Assembly (NCBI GenBank): GCA_037043015.1
Contig: CM073327.1
Coordinates: forward strand, 11,142,727-11,206,726
DNA: 64,000 nt
From: Bryum argenteum
Lineage: Eukaryota; Streptophyta; Bryopsida; Bryales; Bryaceae
Direction: 5' to 3'
The position numbers and the translations under genes were made by a program. Under the pieces are notes generated by a model. That model had not been told where the DNA came from. It worked only from the letters and a program-made list of their open reading frames with translations, and made no database searches. This document shows, piece by piece, positions 22,760 to 38,890 of this stretch (position 1 is its first letter; the number at the start of each line of letters is the position of its first letter).

Positions 22760-24079
22760 TTGCTCATACTCCGCCACGTCCAGGCCCAAAAGCCTTCTTT
22801 CCGTTTCCTCACACTTCCCGCTTGTCACACACCAGCCTTCTCCGTCACCGTCCTTCCCAATTTTCCCCTCACTCAATTCCTGCAACCCGCATCGATTCAC
22901 CCTCGCATCCACACTTTCAAGGTGCGCACAATCTCGCTCAGCTTGAATCGATAGGAATTGCCAGTTTCCTGTGAAATTTGAGGTTTTCCCAGTCGATTGA
23001 GCTTTTTCCTGCTACACGGGGTGGTAAATCACCATCTACGGTGATTGCAGTCGAGAATGCTTCTGTGCTAGTTATAAGTATTGGACTTTGCTCCGTCCGG
23101 TTCGATTTTGTTGAGAAACCTAACAGGTAATTGATTAGGTAACACTGCTTCTTCATATTGATGCAGACGAGGTGGAATAACTCGTTACTTATTGCATCTG
23201 AGACGTTTAAATTTTCCTGAAAATTATTTTCGTTTGAGTTGGAAGAATGAGATTGTCCAGTCGATTGAGCTTCCGCTGGTACCCCTGATGATCGTTGCAA
23301 AATCAATCGTGGTGTTATCGGATCTGCTTAATCTGGTTGCGATTCTACCTGAAAACCTAGTAGGTAACCAAGTAGAATTTCAAAGAGAATTCCTGATTTA
23401 TGTATGTTCTTGTTGATGCAGTCGGGGTAGAGCTCTTCGGTTTTTATTACATCTGTATATAGCGGTAGTTGTTTCATTTGTTCATTCTGAGCTAGTGCTG
23501 AAACTCTGGCGAGTTCTATGGAAGAATTGAGGATTTTTAGTCGACTGAGCTTTATCCTGTTGCCCTCGGTCTCGTGGTAGAGATTCGTCATCCTTCGGCG
23601 TTGATTTGTGAATTCAATCGGAGAATGCTCCTGTGTTAGTATTAATTTATCGGATCTGATGGTTTTTGCGGAGTAACCTTATTGTGAATTTTTTGGATGA
23701 GAATCGAATTCCTGTAAAATTCGACGTTTTTCAACTCGATCGTGTTTTGTCCCGAAAGTTGCCCGCGGTCTAGTGGTAGAAATTTGTCATATTCGGCGAT
23801 TTCGTTGTGAATTTAACCGAAGAATGCTTATGTGTCAGTAAGAATTGACTGGATTTGTTGCTGAGAATTCTAACAGTTCATCATTTGTATGTATACTGGA
23901 GCTGGATTTGTTCGTTTTCTACTTCATTTGTACGTAAAGGCAGTTACTTTGTTTGTTGTTACAGATGAAGTAACCGTGGTAAAGGCTGCACTATATTCTT
24001 CTTTGTTTGTTTTTCCATGGTTGCAGTCTTCGCTTTTCAGTTAGACCTGACAATGGTCAGTGTTGCAGGGTAGGTCAAG
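22760..24079 (+). promoter_or_regulatory. 5' leader of glutathione reductase with a 1.1-kb leader intron
   Basis: A pyrimidine-rich stretch (22780-22920) ends in TTTCAAG followed by GTGCGC, a plausible non-coding first exon and donor. The likely acceptor is TGTTGCAG at 24061-24068, eleven bases before the ATG. The intron contains four degenerate repeats of roughly 190-280 bp, each marked by a CAGTCGATTGAGCTT-like core at about 22991, 23258, 23539 and 23733. Leader introns can raise expression of housekeeping plant genes; that is only a possibility here. Confidence 0.55.
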
Positions 24080-28094
<4,015 letters not shown>

Positions 28095-28826
28095 GTCCAA
28101 GGGAATTAAGCTTAACGCCACTTTGAGTAGAGCGTCGTACATTGTATGGAAGTATTTCTGACATTTAATGGTTAGCATTTCGCCCTTACGAATTTATATT
28201 GGAAGTGACCATTGCAGAATTGGCCATCATTTCAAAAACTGCATTCGAGGATATGAAGTCCGTTTCTTAAGCAAAACCTCTTGGAATTATGTTGTACCGG
28301 TGCTGCATGAGGTAGCTGGTGCTATAGATATGTTCATCAAACCTGCGCCCTTGAGATTTGTGCAGTGTAGTTGGTTATTGATATCAAAAGAAGATAGGAT
28401 TTTGAACAAATTTGTATACCCACCGTTGTCAGATTTTAACTTAATATTGCTTGGTGAGTGTTACGAGAATAGGGCTTCTTTTCTGTATTATGGGAGCAAG
28501 TTTGATATGTAAAGTTTCCTAAACGGAGGGTTTTCCATTCGTCATCTGCTACATTACCATCTCCCCATGGTATTAGGTTGAGTCAAACAAATTAACTTGG
28601 ATATGATGCCCAATTTCTTGAGTAGTTATTTTCTATAATATCATGTTTTTCAATGATACCGTATCTTTTACTATTTCTAATTTTTTTGGGTGAATTACAA
28701 TTAATATTGAAATAATTTCCTATTTTGAAGAACTTAGTATTGAAGGTTTGTAGGAATGACTCTTCTATAGTGAACAAGACACTTGCTATCCTCTCCTAAC
28801 CATATCTTAATATCATCCTTATGATA
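28095..28826. other. 3' flank of glutathione reductase
   Basis: Probably 3' UTR close to the stop codon, then AT-rich spacer. A plus-strand open frame at about 28168-28512 has no recognisable domain and lies where the 3' UTR is expected, so I do not call it a gene. Confidence 0.4.
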
Positions 28827-28828
28827 TA

Positions 28829-28930
28829 CTCCCTCTGTCCCATTATGATTTTCCGGTAGGTTCTCTCAAATCTACCTCCAAAGGTAGATTTGACAGAACC
28901 TACCAGAAAATCATAATGGGACAGAGGGAG
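28829..28930. mobile_element. Stowaway-like MITE, 102 bp, almost a pure hairpin
   Basis: The ends read CTCCCTCTGTCCCATTATGA and its inverse, and the arms pair for about 48 bases with one or two mismatches around a loop of only a few bases. TA dinucleotides flank both ends (28827-28828 and 28931-28932), the target duplication of Tc1/mariner-type Stowaway elements, whose consensus ends begin CTCCCTCCGT. No coding capacity. Confidence 0.92.
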
Positions 28931-28932
28931 TA

Positions 28933-30027
28933 CATGATTGCAAGGCAATTGGCACAATTGCGAGACAAATTTATAGTCTTTTTTTACAAAATCCACAATA
29001 ACCTTGAGGAATGTTTTTGTTGCAATAAATAAGAATTATCGAAATGATTCTTAAATAAATTGAATAAAGATTGAGAGCTTAACCCTTCATGTGTTGTAGG
29101 TACATAAGGCGTAGTAGATACAGTACATTGAGCATCATATGTACATCAAAAAATCTCGAAGTATTATTGAGTGAGTGGACTTGTGGTGCAATATCATTTG
29201 CATTGCTCTCACCACCTTAGGCATGTTGCAATTCAGTACATCCAATCTCATTTTTTCCATTTTCAAAAATTTATAGTAGATGTTTAAATTTGTCTTCATA
29301 TCCATTGACAAGTGGTATGTCATTTGTATTTGCTACTATGTTTCCATCCCTTTGTCGGTGTTTGTTAGTCATCATTTGTGTTGTCACTTCTATTAACGTT
29401 AATGTTACCCATTTTGGACTTGATAAAATTGGTTTAAGAGAAACCAATATATGTGCAACACTATTGTATACCAAAAACCACAATGTGACAATATGGGTTG
29501 AGATTTAAAAGCATGTAATTTCAACCCGTATGTAAAAGCATGTAAGTACTATTGGTTTGTATGAAATAATTGAAAAGATGTGCTTATATACTAGATGGCA
29601 CAAAAATTATAAATATCCTGAACTACTTTTGTATCGAGTGGACTTTGTGGACTAAAAGTGACCATGCAAATACAAGAGTGTAAAACTCGTCATTTCTATA
29701 AGCACATCTTTTCAATTATTGTGGTAAACCACTTGTATACTCTCATGAGGTTGAACTACATCTTACCAAAACTACTTAGTATCCTCCAATAAAGTGCTCA
29801 ATGCCATCCAATAAGCTATACATGTAATAGTTTTTGATGATTGCGCAATTAGCATTCATGTCCCTACTAGTTTTTACACAAAATTCAACAATACTAAAAT
29901 TTATATTTGGATGGCAAATAGTGTATTTATCCACATGTACAAGATACAATACTAATAGTTTTCTAAGACAATTAGTGTTTGAGGCAACATCTCCTCCACC
30001 TTCCACCTCCCTTTTCCCTTTGTCAGG
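28933..30027. other. AT-rich spacer
   Basis: No gene recognised. It contains the inverted repeat at 29563-29722 described separately and a simple CTCC/TTCC-rich stretch near 29990-30020 just before the Copia insertion site. Confidence 0.45.
29563..29722. repeat. Inverted repeat, about 24-bp arms
   Basis: AATAATTGAAAAGATGTGCT at the left recurs inverted at the right (AGCACATCTTTTCAATTATT), extended by TATA on the inside, with about 110 bases between. It may be the ends of a small MITE; no target duplication is clear. Confidence 0.6.
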
Positions 30028-30032
30028 CTTTG
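30028..30032 (+). repeat. Target-site duplication of Copia element 1, left copy
   Basis: CTTTG directly before the left LTR. The same five bases follow the right LTR at 36348-36352, as expected for Copia integration. Confidence 0.9.
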
Positions 30033-30259
30033 TGTTGAGAATTAATATTCTCACATACGCTCTCCTTTGTATTCTAGCTAGATGAGTCACTAGTGTAAGA
30101 TACCTCCACTACTTTAGACCTATGAGAGAGAAGTACTATTCATCTTCTCTCTCCTTGTACCTCCATATACTCTTTCCCACAATCTAAGACTCCCTCTTTT
30201 GTGTCTATCTTCTTGGTGCTTACTTTGTAATCTCCTTGCTTTCAATTGCATCTTCAACA
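30033..30259 (+). repeat. Left LTR of Copia element 1
   Basis: Begins TGTTGAGAATTAATATTCTC, containing the 16-base palindrome GAGAATTAATATTCTC, and ends CTTCAACA. It differs from the right LTR at one visible base (AAGATACCTCC versus AAGATATCTCC). The candidate minus-strand primer site begins directly after it, at 30260 (CGTTATCAGCACGC). Confidence 0.95.
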
Positions 30260-30779
30260 CGTTATCAGCACGCTCTTTCATAGTTCTTAGTTCTTAGTAC
30301 TAATTTCTTGATACTCTATCTTAGCTATCTCTACTTCTCTTTGATTTTATTGTAGTTTTTAGAAGGAGTTTTGTTTTTAGAACAAAATCTTAGAACAAGT
30401 TCTTTTTCTTCTAATCTTCCCTTTTCACTTAAAACTTCCCTTCTCACACTCTAAACTTCCTTACATCTCTTTCTTAACTTCTATTGACAAAATTCACAAC
30501 TTAGTTTTGTTGTTTTTCAAACTTCGTTTTTGGCCACTTCTTCTCGTTTTGTTCATATTTGGTTTCATTTTATTGTTCTTACTTGTTTTAGTTGTCATTT
30601 AGAAGCTTTCTCTTTACAAATCTTCCTCTACAAACCTCAATTTCCTCTCTAAGCTTCTTCTCCAAACCCTCATTCTATATTATCACACCTAATATCACTA
30701 CTCCAAAACTCCCTGGACTCTTCTCCATCTCTCCCATTTCCATAATATAATAATATTTTCTCCTTTTTCCTTTATTCCT

Positions 30780-31010
30780 TTACTTCCCACTTGCCGTTTT
30801 TTACCTTTACTATTTACTGTTTTACTTTTACGTTTACTTTTTACTTTTACCTTTACTGTATTACTTTTACTTTTTACTTTTACTGTTTTTTACTTTTACT
30901 GTTTTTTACTTTTACTGTTTTTACTTTTTACCTTTTTTAAATTTTTACTTTATTGTATTTTTTTACTTTTACCGTTTTTACTGTTTTCTTTTAGCGATAC
31001 ATATTTTACT
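30780..31010 (+). repeat. Low-complexity leader of Copia element 1
   Basis: The DNA between the primer site and gag is pyrimidine-rich and turns into tandem variants of TTTTTACTTTTACTG. It is non-coding and ends before the gag ATG at 31193. Confidence 0.85.
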
Positions 31011-31192
31011 TTCTAAACTTCTTTACTTTCTTATTAACTTTTACCGTACATTTCTTTAAGTTTCTAATTTGTACTTTGTACATTTACCTTCTCACTAACT
31101 ATCTAATATTTCTCTTTCCTCACTATACATAAAACTCGAACTAACTTGATTATATTTTCCTCAATCTCTCACTATATATTTTCAATAATATT

Positions 31193-32202
31193 ATGTCTTC
31201 TTCTACTTCTTCCGTGACTACATCTTCAGCCATACCGGTGGCTGTTACTAACCTTGACCCTCCGATGAGACTTCAACCTCTACAATTCCCACAGTTATCA
31301 GCCGATGGCAACAACTATCTATTATGGGCGAGGACTGCTAAAGCTCACATCTTCGCGGACCAGTTATCGGGTTCTATTGCTTTCGACCCGGGAATGGTTG
31401 TAAGTCCTACTCTCCAGCCTTCCATTTCTTGGAAAACTTTACTTCTCCTCCGTCACCATTTAGTCCCATCTCTCCAGTATCAATATCTGGAGATTGAAGA
31501 TCCTAATGAACTTTGGCAAAAGCTCAAGTCTCGTTTTGATCACCAGAAAACTATTTTTCATCCTCGAGCTCTCTCTGACTAGACCCATCTCCGAGTGTTG
31601 GATTTTCCAACACTTGTTGCTTTTAACAACGAGCTTTATAGGATAATTTCACTCTCTCAACTTTTCCACCTGTTCATGCTGTACTGGCCCAACAGTACAG
31701 AAATATGAGATTTACTAACCATTCTGATCTCATGTCTCTTCTACTTCTTGCTGAGAAGCAGAATGAGCTTCTTTTGCGAAATCGCAGTTTCTCGCCCCAT
31801 TAGTACCTCACTGCACCAGTCTCATCTTTGTCCCAGGTTCCTAGTGTTAAAAATAAGAACCAAAAGTTTAAGAAATACCGTAACAAACAGCATGGTCAGT
31901 CTAACCAGAGAAAACCGCAGACTCAACGGAAGAATAATTCTTCCGTTACCACTAGTAGTGGTAAGCGTCCATCAGAGACGCGTTCTTGCCACAAATGTGG
32001 CAGAGTGGGTCATCTGGCTAATGTTTGCAGAACACCAGAGTATTTCGTAAAGATGTTCCAAGAGAACAAGCGATATAAATCTCAGAAACGAGAGGCCCAC
32101 ACCATGGATGCTTCCATGGATCCATTTCAAACCGACGAAATGGAAACGTCGTTGCGGAGGACATCTCTCCCCGGTGAGTCGCACGATCTTCTCGATGATT
32201 AA
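31193..32202 (+). pseudogene. gag region of Copia element 1 (broken)
   Basis: The ATG at 31193 opens a Ser/Thr-rich start followed by a typical Copia gag (LSADGNNYLLWARTAKAHI, then YLEIEDPNELWQKLKSRFD) but stops at 31580-31582. Matching gag sequence continues past that stop in other frames. A second frame (about 31828-32202) has a CX2CX4HX4C zinc knuckle, CHKCGRVGHLANVC, of the nucleocapsid. Confidence 0.9.
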
Positions 32203-32479
32203 CGCAACTACTCATACAATCCTCGCGGATAAGGCATTTTTCGACATAGATAATCATCAACCCTGGCAAACCAGAAAATTTAATGACTATGGCTGGATCG
32301 AATGTATTTCGTTTCCGGAGGGACCAAAGAAATGATTTTGCCGAGGCACACCACCATTACATGCATGCGTCTGCTATGTCTCTCTCCTGCACCTCGGGCT
32401 GATCGGCCTATCGAGATGTTCGCACTAACGGTTTCTTGCACTCTCGACTAGTATTCTAGATAAGCGAGAGGCTTTGGTT

Positions 32480-33440
32480 TTTGTGCTGAGAATAACAAAG
32501 TGGTAGAAACACCTTTCTTCAAGAATCGGCTTGTCTCAATTCCAATCCGACCACCTACTATATGTAGTTTTGCTTTGTCTTCTAAAGATAATAAAGTTGC
32601 ACTTTGGCGGAAGATTGGGTCATCCCGCTCTACACTTTTACGCAAAATTCTTCCATGCGTTGTAGGACATAACCTACAACCAGCAAGTGTTAACTCGATG
32701 GCTTTGTGTGAGGCTTGCGTAAAAGGCAAATTAATTGCCGCCTTCGCTATACAAACTACCTAATGAATTGCCACCAACGCTCTCCGGGACTACATGGAGA
32801 TATTTGCGGTCCAATTACTCCAATGAGTGGACCATTTCGATACTTTTTGGTTCTTGTTGATGCATCGGGTCGGCAATCCCATGTTTCTTTATTATTATCA
32901 AGAAATTTGGCGTTCGCCAATTTACTTTCGATGCTTATACGTTTCAAGGCTCATTTTCCTGATTATCCAATTCGAACGCTACGTATGGATAATGCTCAAG
33001 AGTTTCGTTCGAAGGCATTTGAGGATTATTGCAGCGCAACGGGGATTGACCTCACTTATTCAGTCCCGTATGAACACGCTCAAAACGGTCTAGCTGAATC
33101 TTTTATTAAAAGGATTCAGTGGATTACACGACCACTACTTCTTTACGCTCATTTACCTTCAACAATGTAGGGACATGCTGTTTTACACGCTGCGACACTA
33201 ATCCGTCTTCGACCTTCATCTATGGAAATTGCCTCTTCACAAGAACTTAACTTTTTTCGGGACGAGTTTCCAAATGCTTTCACCCGCGCATTTGGATGCC
33301 GTGTTTGGGTTCCTGTCTCTGAACCCTATCGTCAGAAGACTAATGCTCATCGACAAGAAGGGATTTATGTTGGATTCGATTCTCCAAGTATCATTCGCTA
33401 CATCAGTCCAACTACCGGTACGTTGCTATGAGCCCGTTTT
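32480..33440 (+). pseudogene. Integrase region of Copia element 1 (broken)
   Basis: A pre-integrase zinc region is recognisable across a frameshift (RLGHPAL, then CEACVKGKLIAA). The integrase core follows: GDICGPITP, first Asp in VLVDASG, second in RMDNAQEF and the Glu in NGLAESF. A stop lies at 33168-33170 and the match resumes in another frame (AFGCRVWVPV, EGIYVGFDSPS). Confidence 0.92.
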
Positions 33441-33889
33441 TTGCTTAATCGGTTTGAAGAGGATAAATTTCCGTCTTTAAGTTACGCAACATCTTCTCAA
33501 GAGTCTGAACCTCTTGTTTTCAAAGCCTCTGAAACATTTATATCAAATCCTGATCCAAGATCTTCTTTGGCTGAAAGTGAAGTTGCTAAAATTCTATATT
33601 TGCAAAAGATTGCTAATCAAACACCTGACGATTTCAACAACGCATCGAGGATTACTAAGAATCCACTCAATGAAGCCCAAAACCTTCCTTCTCGAGTTTC
33701 TATAGTGGATTCTCCAAAGAACTATACACGCCAAATTAACAACGAAGCGTCTTTCGTGGTCGAGATAAGCAACCACGTAAAAGAAGGATAAGCTTTGATC
33801 AACTTCCTTCTACTCCACCCGTAGCATCTCCTACAGAAAATCGAACTGTTTTTCTTCAAACTTCACAAATTGGAGAAATATCTTCATCT

Positions 33890-35510
33890 AATACAGAATT
33901 ATCAATTTTGTATTGTAACACTGGTGAGATATTGAATAGGCCAGATTTCGAATTCGATGATCATTTCTTGTGTATGATTCCTGAGAGCATCTCTTGTGAG
34001 AAAGATGATCCCGAACCAACATCTATTGACGAAGCGATGCGTCGCTCTGATTGGCCGAAATGGAAAGCTGCTATTGAGGAGGAGTATACATCTTTGAGAA
34101 AACGTCAAGTTTTGGTCCTATTGTGAATAATCTCACAAACAAACCTCTTGGCTACAAACTTGTATTTGTGCAAAAACGTGATGACAAAGTGCGATCGATC
34201 ACTATATAAAGTCCGTTTGGTTGCTCAAGGTTTTTCTCATAAGTTTGGAATTCATTATGATTCAACATATTCACCTGTTATGGATTCTATTACTTTCCGA
34301 TATTTAATCGGTATGGTATGTCATTTCACTTTGGAAATGCGTCTCTGTGGATGTTGTCATTTTCTATCTCTACGGATCACTCGGACTAACCTTTACATGA
34401 AGGTTCCTCCCGGACTTGATCGATCGCACGGTTCTTCAAAGACCTATTCTTTGGTAAACACCGTGGAGTTAAATTCGCAACGTCTTTATATGGCCTTAAA
34501 CAATCGGGCCGTGTCCTGCATACAACGTTTAAGAGATTTTCTCATCAGTCATCATTTTAAGAATGACCAATTACTCCCATGTTTATTTATCAAACGAGAT
34601 AAACAAGAGTTTGTTATCATAGCAGTATATGTTGATGATCTAAATCTTGTTGGAACACCATCTGCATGCAATGCAGCTACTCAGCTTTTAACTCGGGAAT
34701 TTGAAATGAAATTACTTGGTCAAACCACTTTCTGTATTGGTTTACAAGTACTTCATTTGAAAGATGGTAGCGTTTTTCTTTCTCAATCGACATATATCAA
34801 TCGAATCTTAAAACGTTTCAACATGATTGATGCCCATCCTTTATCTACACCGATGGTTGGCCGTAGTACCAAAGGTGATGACCCTTATCGTCCTTGCGAG
34901 GAGGAGGAGGATATATTGGGCAAACAATATCCATACCTCGCAGCGGTTGGAGCTTTATTATATTTGGCTACATCAACAAGGCCAGATATTTCTTTTGCAG
35001 TGAGTGTCCTAGCACGACATAGTGCCCGTCCTACTTTACGACATTGGAATGGCGTAAAGCATTTATTCCGATATTTGAAGGAAATCGGCGTTTGGGTCTA
35101 CATTATACACGATCGGCTAATTCAACATTAGTTGGATATCTTGATCTTTGGTTATAGATCCGATCCAAAGAACCTCCAAATCTCAAATCGGTATGTTTTT
35201 TCTTGAGAGACGGTCTTTGCTATCTCTCTTGAAATCAGAAAAACAAACAATAACTGCGACATCATCGAATCATTCAGAAGTTATTGCTTTACACGAGGCT
35301 TCCAGAGAATGCATATGGCTAAGATCCGTTGATAAGTTTATTTTAACAAATTCTGGATTACCATATGACAACGCTGCTACAGTTTTGTATGAGGATAATA
35401 GTGCTTGTGTTTCACAAATGCAAGCTGGTTTTATCAAGGGCGATCGAACTAAACATATTGATCCAAGTATTTCAAACTTCACTCATGATTTGATAACAAC
35501 CTGAGTACTT
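33890..35510 (+). pseudogene. Reverse transcriptase and RNase H region of Copia element 1 (broken)
   Basis: The start of RT appears near 34020-34110 (DWPKWKAAIEEEYTSL), a new frame carries YKVRLVAQGFSHKFGI and, after shifts, the catalytic YVDD (VYVDDLNLVG) near 34630. RNase H follows from about 35150 with NHSEVIALHEASRECIWLR and YEDNSACVSQM. Several stops and frame changes break the chain. Confidence 0.92.
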
Positions 35511-36105
35511 GAAATCAAGAAGATTATATCGTGAGACAATCTTGCAGATTTGTTCACGAAGGCACTTCCGGTATCTGTTGATCGTCGACTTGTTCATGGT
35601 ATTGGCATGCGTCAGTTAAATGTAATAGAACAAGAAGTTACCCTATAACTTTTGATACTCTTCTCTGGATTTTTCCCAATGGGTTTTACCATGAGAAAAG
35701 TTGATGAAGTTAGTCATCTTTTTTTCCTTCATTTGTGTTTTTTCCTTGATCATCATCAGGTTTTTCGCAAATAAGGTTTTAATGAGGCAAAAAATAAAGG
35801 TGGGTCGTGGTGAGAACCACGATTTACGATTCCATGCATGGAGTCTGTTAGCCATCTTGGGGTGCTTTGCATCTTGTCACGGTTTAGGTAGGTGATTGGG
35901 CCGACTGGTTATTCCTGCCTCACTAGCATGCCAAGCCGCGAGTTTCCCCGACCAGTCGACAAGGCCATCGCGAATCGAACCTCGGACCGGTCGGTTAACC
36001 ACCGACGTTTTATCCAGTCGACCAAGTCCACGACTTGGCGACTATCATCGGCATTTAGCCGTATTTGTATCAGTTCACTGCGTTAGCTTATATTATAATA
36101 CCTCG

Positions 36106-36120
36106 TCGAGCGAGGAGGAG
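36106..36120 (+). promoter_or_regulatory. Polypurine tract of Copia element 1
   Basis: GCGAGGAGGAG directly precedes the right LTR and is the likely plus-strand primer. The 35640-36105 stretch before it is non-coding and contains a GC-rich block at 35890-36060 of unknown origin. Confidence 0.75.
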
Positions 36121-36347
36121 TGTTGAGAATTAATATTCTCACATACGCTCTCCTTTGTATTCTAGCTAGATGAGTCACTAGTGTAAGATATCTCCACTAC
36201 TTTAGACCTATGAGAGAGAAGTACTATTCATCTTCTCTCTCCTTGTACCTCCATATACTCTTTCCCACAATCTAAGACTCCCTCTTTTGTGTCTATCTTC
36301 TTGGTGCTTACTTTGTAATCTCCTTGCTTTCAATTGCATCTTCAACA
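36121..36347 (+). repeat. Right LTR of Copia element 1
   Basis: The same 227 bases as the left LTR with a single visible substitution. It is followed directly by the CTTTG target duplication at 36348-36352. Confidence 0.95.
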
Positions 36348-36439
36348 CTTTGCATGCTTCTTTTTGAAACCGTAGTTGTTGGTTATTCCTCATTGCCTTT
36401 TGATAGCTTGGCTAGTTCTCCGCCTTGTCGAGCTGACTT

Positions 36440-37060
36440 GATCAACCCCTAACCGTCCGTGTGTGTTTTTGGGACCTTGGAACCTCAAAATTGTGATTTG
36501 CAAAAACTTGGTTCACACCCTTGGGAGTGCATAGAGGTAGATTCTTTACCTATATGCACTCCCGGGGGTGTGAACATTTTTTTTTTAAAAAAACTTTCAA
36601 CCGTAAGATCTTGTACCTAAGACCATGTTTGGTTGTTGGTCCAAAAATTGACCGTTTGATATATACCATTTGAGAGATCGTAACATCCAAAGTTTGTTTT
36701 CCAATTTGTTTTTAGCATTGTCAAGATTGTGTTGAAATTTTTCGAGGTTGCCCTTGTAAAATTTGTAATTTTTTGACTAGGTGCCCTTTGAAACTTATGT
36801 AGTGATCTGGTAATGAAAATAACTTTAAGATAAAAATTTCAAAATAAATAAATAGACTGCCCATCTCGGCTCCCACCCCAAGAATTGCTCTGGAAGAATC
36901 AAAAATTGGAATCTGGCTTTCCAAGTTTTACCACATACACTTTGGAGTATAAGGAGAGTTCAATAAAATTGTTGGGGAAAAGTATTACTTTTGACACCTT
37001 CATCTAGGATGTCTGAAATCGCAAAAATCCATTTGGGGATTTAAGAACAATAGGGGGTTC
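36440..37060 (+). repeat. Copy of the dispersed foldback-type repeat family
   Basis: Same motif order as the copy at 6540-7510 and the right arm of the 47541-48435 hairpin: CACCCTTGGGAGTGCATAGA, AACCGTAAGATCTTGTACCT, GTTGCCCTTGTAAAAT, GCCCATCTCGGCT, TTACCACATACACTTTG, AGTATTACTTTTGAC and CTTCATCTAGGATG. An internal inverted repeat (GTGCATAGAGGTAGA, then TATATGCACTCCC) gives a small hairpin near 36520-36570. Confidence 0.75.
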
Positions 37061-37984
37061 AACTAATGTAAAACTAGGAACGTGAACTTGTATAAGTGGC
37101 GACGACCATTGGTATGATTTTGGCAAGCGCCACCTCGTGTCCAAGTTGAAGTTGGTTAGAAATCGAAGTAGGTGCTAACAATGTGTACGCAACATACCTT
37201 AACAACTTAACTCACAGAGAATTGGAACTGCCGCAATTGGTTAGAAGCGCCTATCGACGACGTCGGCCTTTCTTATACATCAAAAAAAAAAAAAATTGCG
37301 ACACAAATGTTCCCACAATTTCAACCCTTAAGTTATTTACCTACAATGTAAATTCTCTGACAATTTCAACGGGCTTGTACATGTCATCTAAAGTCCAGCA
37401 CTAAATGTCATTTTTCTCATTGTCTCATTCTTTAAATTTTACTGTTGTTTACAAAAAGTGTTGAGAGTTGATATTTTGAGTAATTATATGTTAACTCTTG
37501 TAAAAAATTTGTGTTGTTTGTATTTTGTGTTGCCAATAGTATATATAATTTTTATTTGGTATCCTATTATTTTTTGTAGCACTCTATCTTTGGTATTGTG
37601 TTATTTTCAAGCAAGCTACCCTATCTTGTGGAGTCAAGGGAAAGTGAGATGTAGATACTACTTGTGACTGTTTACAATGAAGAATTCAAATGGTTGTGTT
37701 AAGATTTTGTACAATCAATATAGAACCTCAAAGAGTTTGTGATATATTCATGTTTAGTTTATGTTGGTAGACTACAACAAGTTCAGACATCTATATATAT
37801 CACTATTCATAGAAGAAAAAAGTAATGATGTTCCATTGGCAAAGTCATCTAAGAAAGTTTTTGTTGGTTGAAGACTATTCTTTCCATTACAAGAACTGAT
37901 CTATCGATTTGATGGCCAATAATGTATTGAATTGTGTAAGGCATGCCTAAAAGTGGGATTTTTTTTGGTAATATACTACTAGAT
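37061..37984. other. AT-rich spacer
   Basis: No gene or element ends recognised between two foldback-family copies. Confidence 0.45.
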
Positions 37985-38890
37985 TTTCTTGTGTTTTTGA
38001 AAGCTTGAGACCTCAAAATTGCAATTTTCTACCTCTATGGACTTCCAAGGGTGTGAAATATATGTTCTCCCCCTTTTTTAATCCTTCAACCCTAATATGT
38101 GTATGTAAATCATTGTTTCTAAATTTGATTGTTTGATGTTTACCACTTGCAAGAATTTAACATCCAACGTTTGTGCAAAAGTGTTTTTGGGCTCATTGAT
38201 GACCTCTAGACGCCTTGTCTCCATGGTGTAAAGGAAGAGTTGAAGATTGTTACACCAAACATTTTGGTCATATTACTTTCTATGTAGATAATCAAGTTGG
38301 GTACATCCATGCAAAATTTTAAATACCCATTCCTCTATGTGGAAATTCATGCAAAAAAATTCCCGAAGAAGGTCTAAAAACAACGAGATAGTAAAACATG
38401 CATCACATTAGATATTTAGTCTATGAAAAAGTGAACATGGATTAGGTGCCTTTATGCATTATTTAATATCAAACAAGTTTTTTTCTTTAATATATAGATT
38501 CAAAAATCTTTGTGATTTTGACAAATTGTAAAGAAAATAATCCAAAATTTATAAAAAAAAATGAAGATTGTTTTTGTAATTTTAGACGCTGCCCGTGTAG
38601 AATTGGCTATCTTTTTAACTTGGGTCACTTTGAAATTTGAGTAGTGCTTTGTTTTTGAACATATCTCAAAAAAACATAGAATCTCATAAAACTTAATTTA
38701 AACTTCTCATTTTCAAATTAGAAACCTAAATTTCTAAAATAAAGATTTCAAAATTGGAGATGGCTTTGCAAATTTTACCACATGTACATTAGAGTATAGG
38801 GAGCACTAGGTAAAGATCTTAGGCAAAAATATTACTTTTAATCTATTCATTAAGGTTGTTCAAAATTGCAAGAACGTATTTTTGGTCCTA
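37985..38890 (+). repeat. Copy of the dispersed foldback-type repeat family
   Basis: Shares with the preceding copy ACCTCAAAATTGCAATTTTC, CTGCCCGTGTAGAATTGG, CTTGGGTCACTTTGAAATTT, TTACCACATGTACATT, ATATTACTTTTAATC and CATTAAGGTTGTTCAAAATT in the same order. More diverged than the others; no protein encoded. Confidence 0.7.

Larger units (their letters stand above)
30033..36347 (+). mobile_element. Ty1/Copia LTR retrotransposon 1, complete ends, decayed coding region
   Basis: A 6.3-kb element with 227-bp LTRs differing at one visible position, TG...CA ends, a CTTTG target duplication, a leader, gag with a zinc knuckle, integrase before reverse transcriptase (the Copia order), RNase H, and a purine tract before the right LTR. 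The coding region contains many stops and frameshifts, so it cannot supply its own proteins. Almost identical LTRs normally mean a recent insertion, so the element was most likely moved by proteins from a related active copy. It sits between the glutathione reductase and NERD-like genes. Confidence 0.95.

Noticed and set aside
28168-28512. Plus-strand open frame of 114 codons after glutathione reductase
   Set aside because: It lies in the expected 3' UTR, has no motif and unremarkable composition.
35950-35990. T-arm-like phrase on the minus strand (GAGGTTCGATTC) suggesting a tRNA
   Set aside because: The stem around it does not pair, and no acceptor stem, D-arm or anticodon arm is found; it lies in the 3' non-coding part of Copia element 1.
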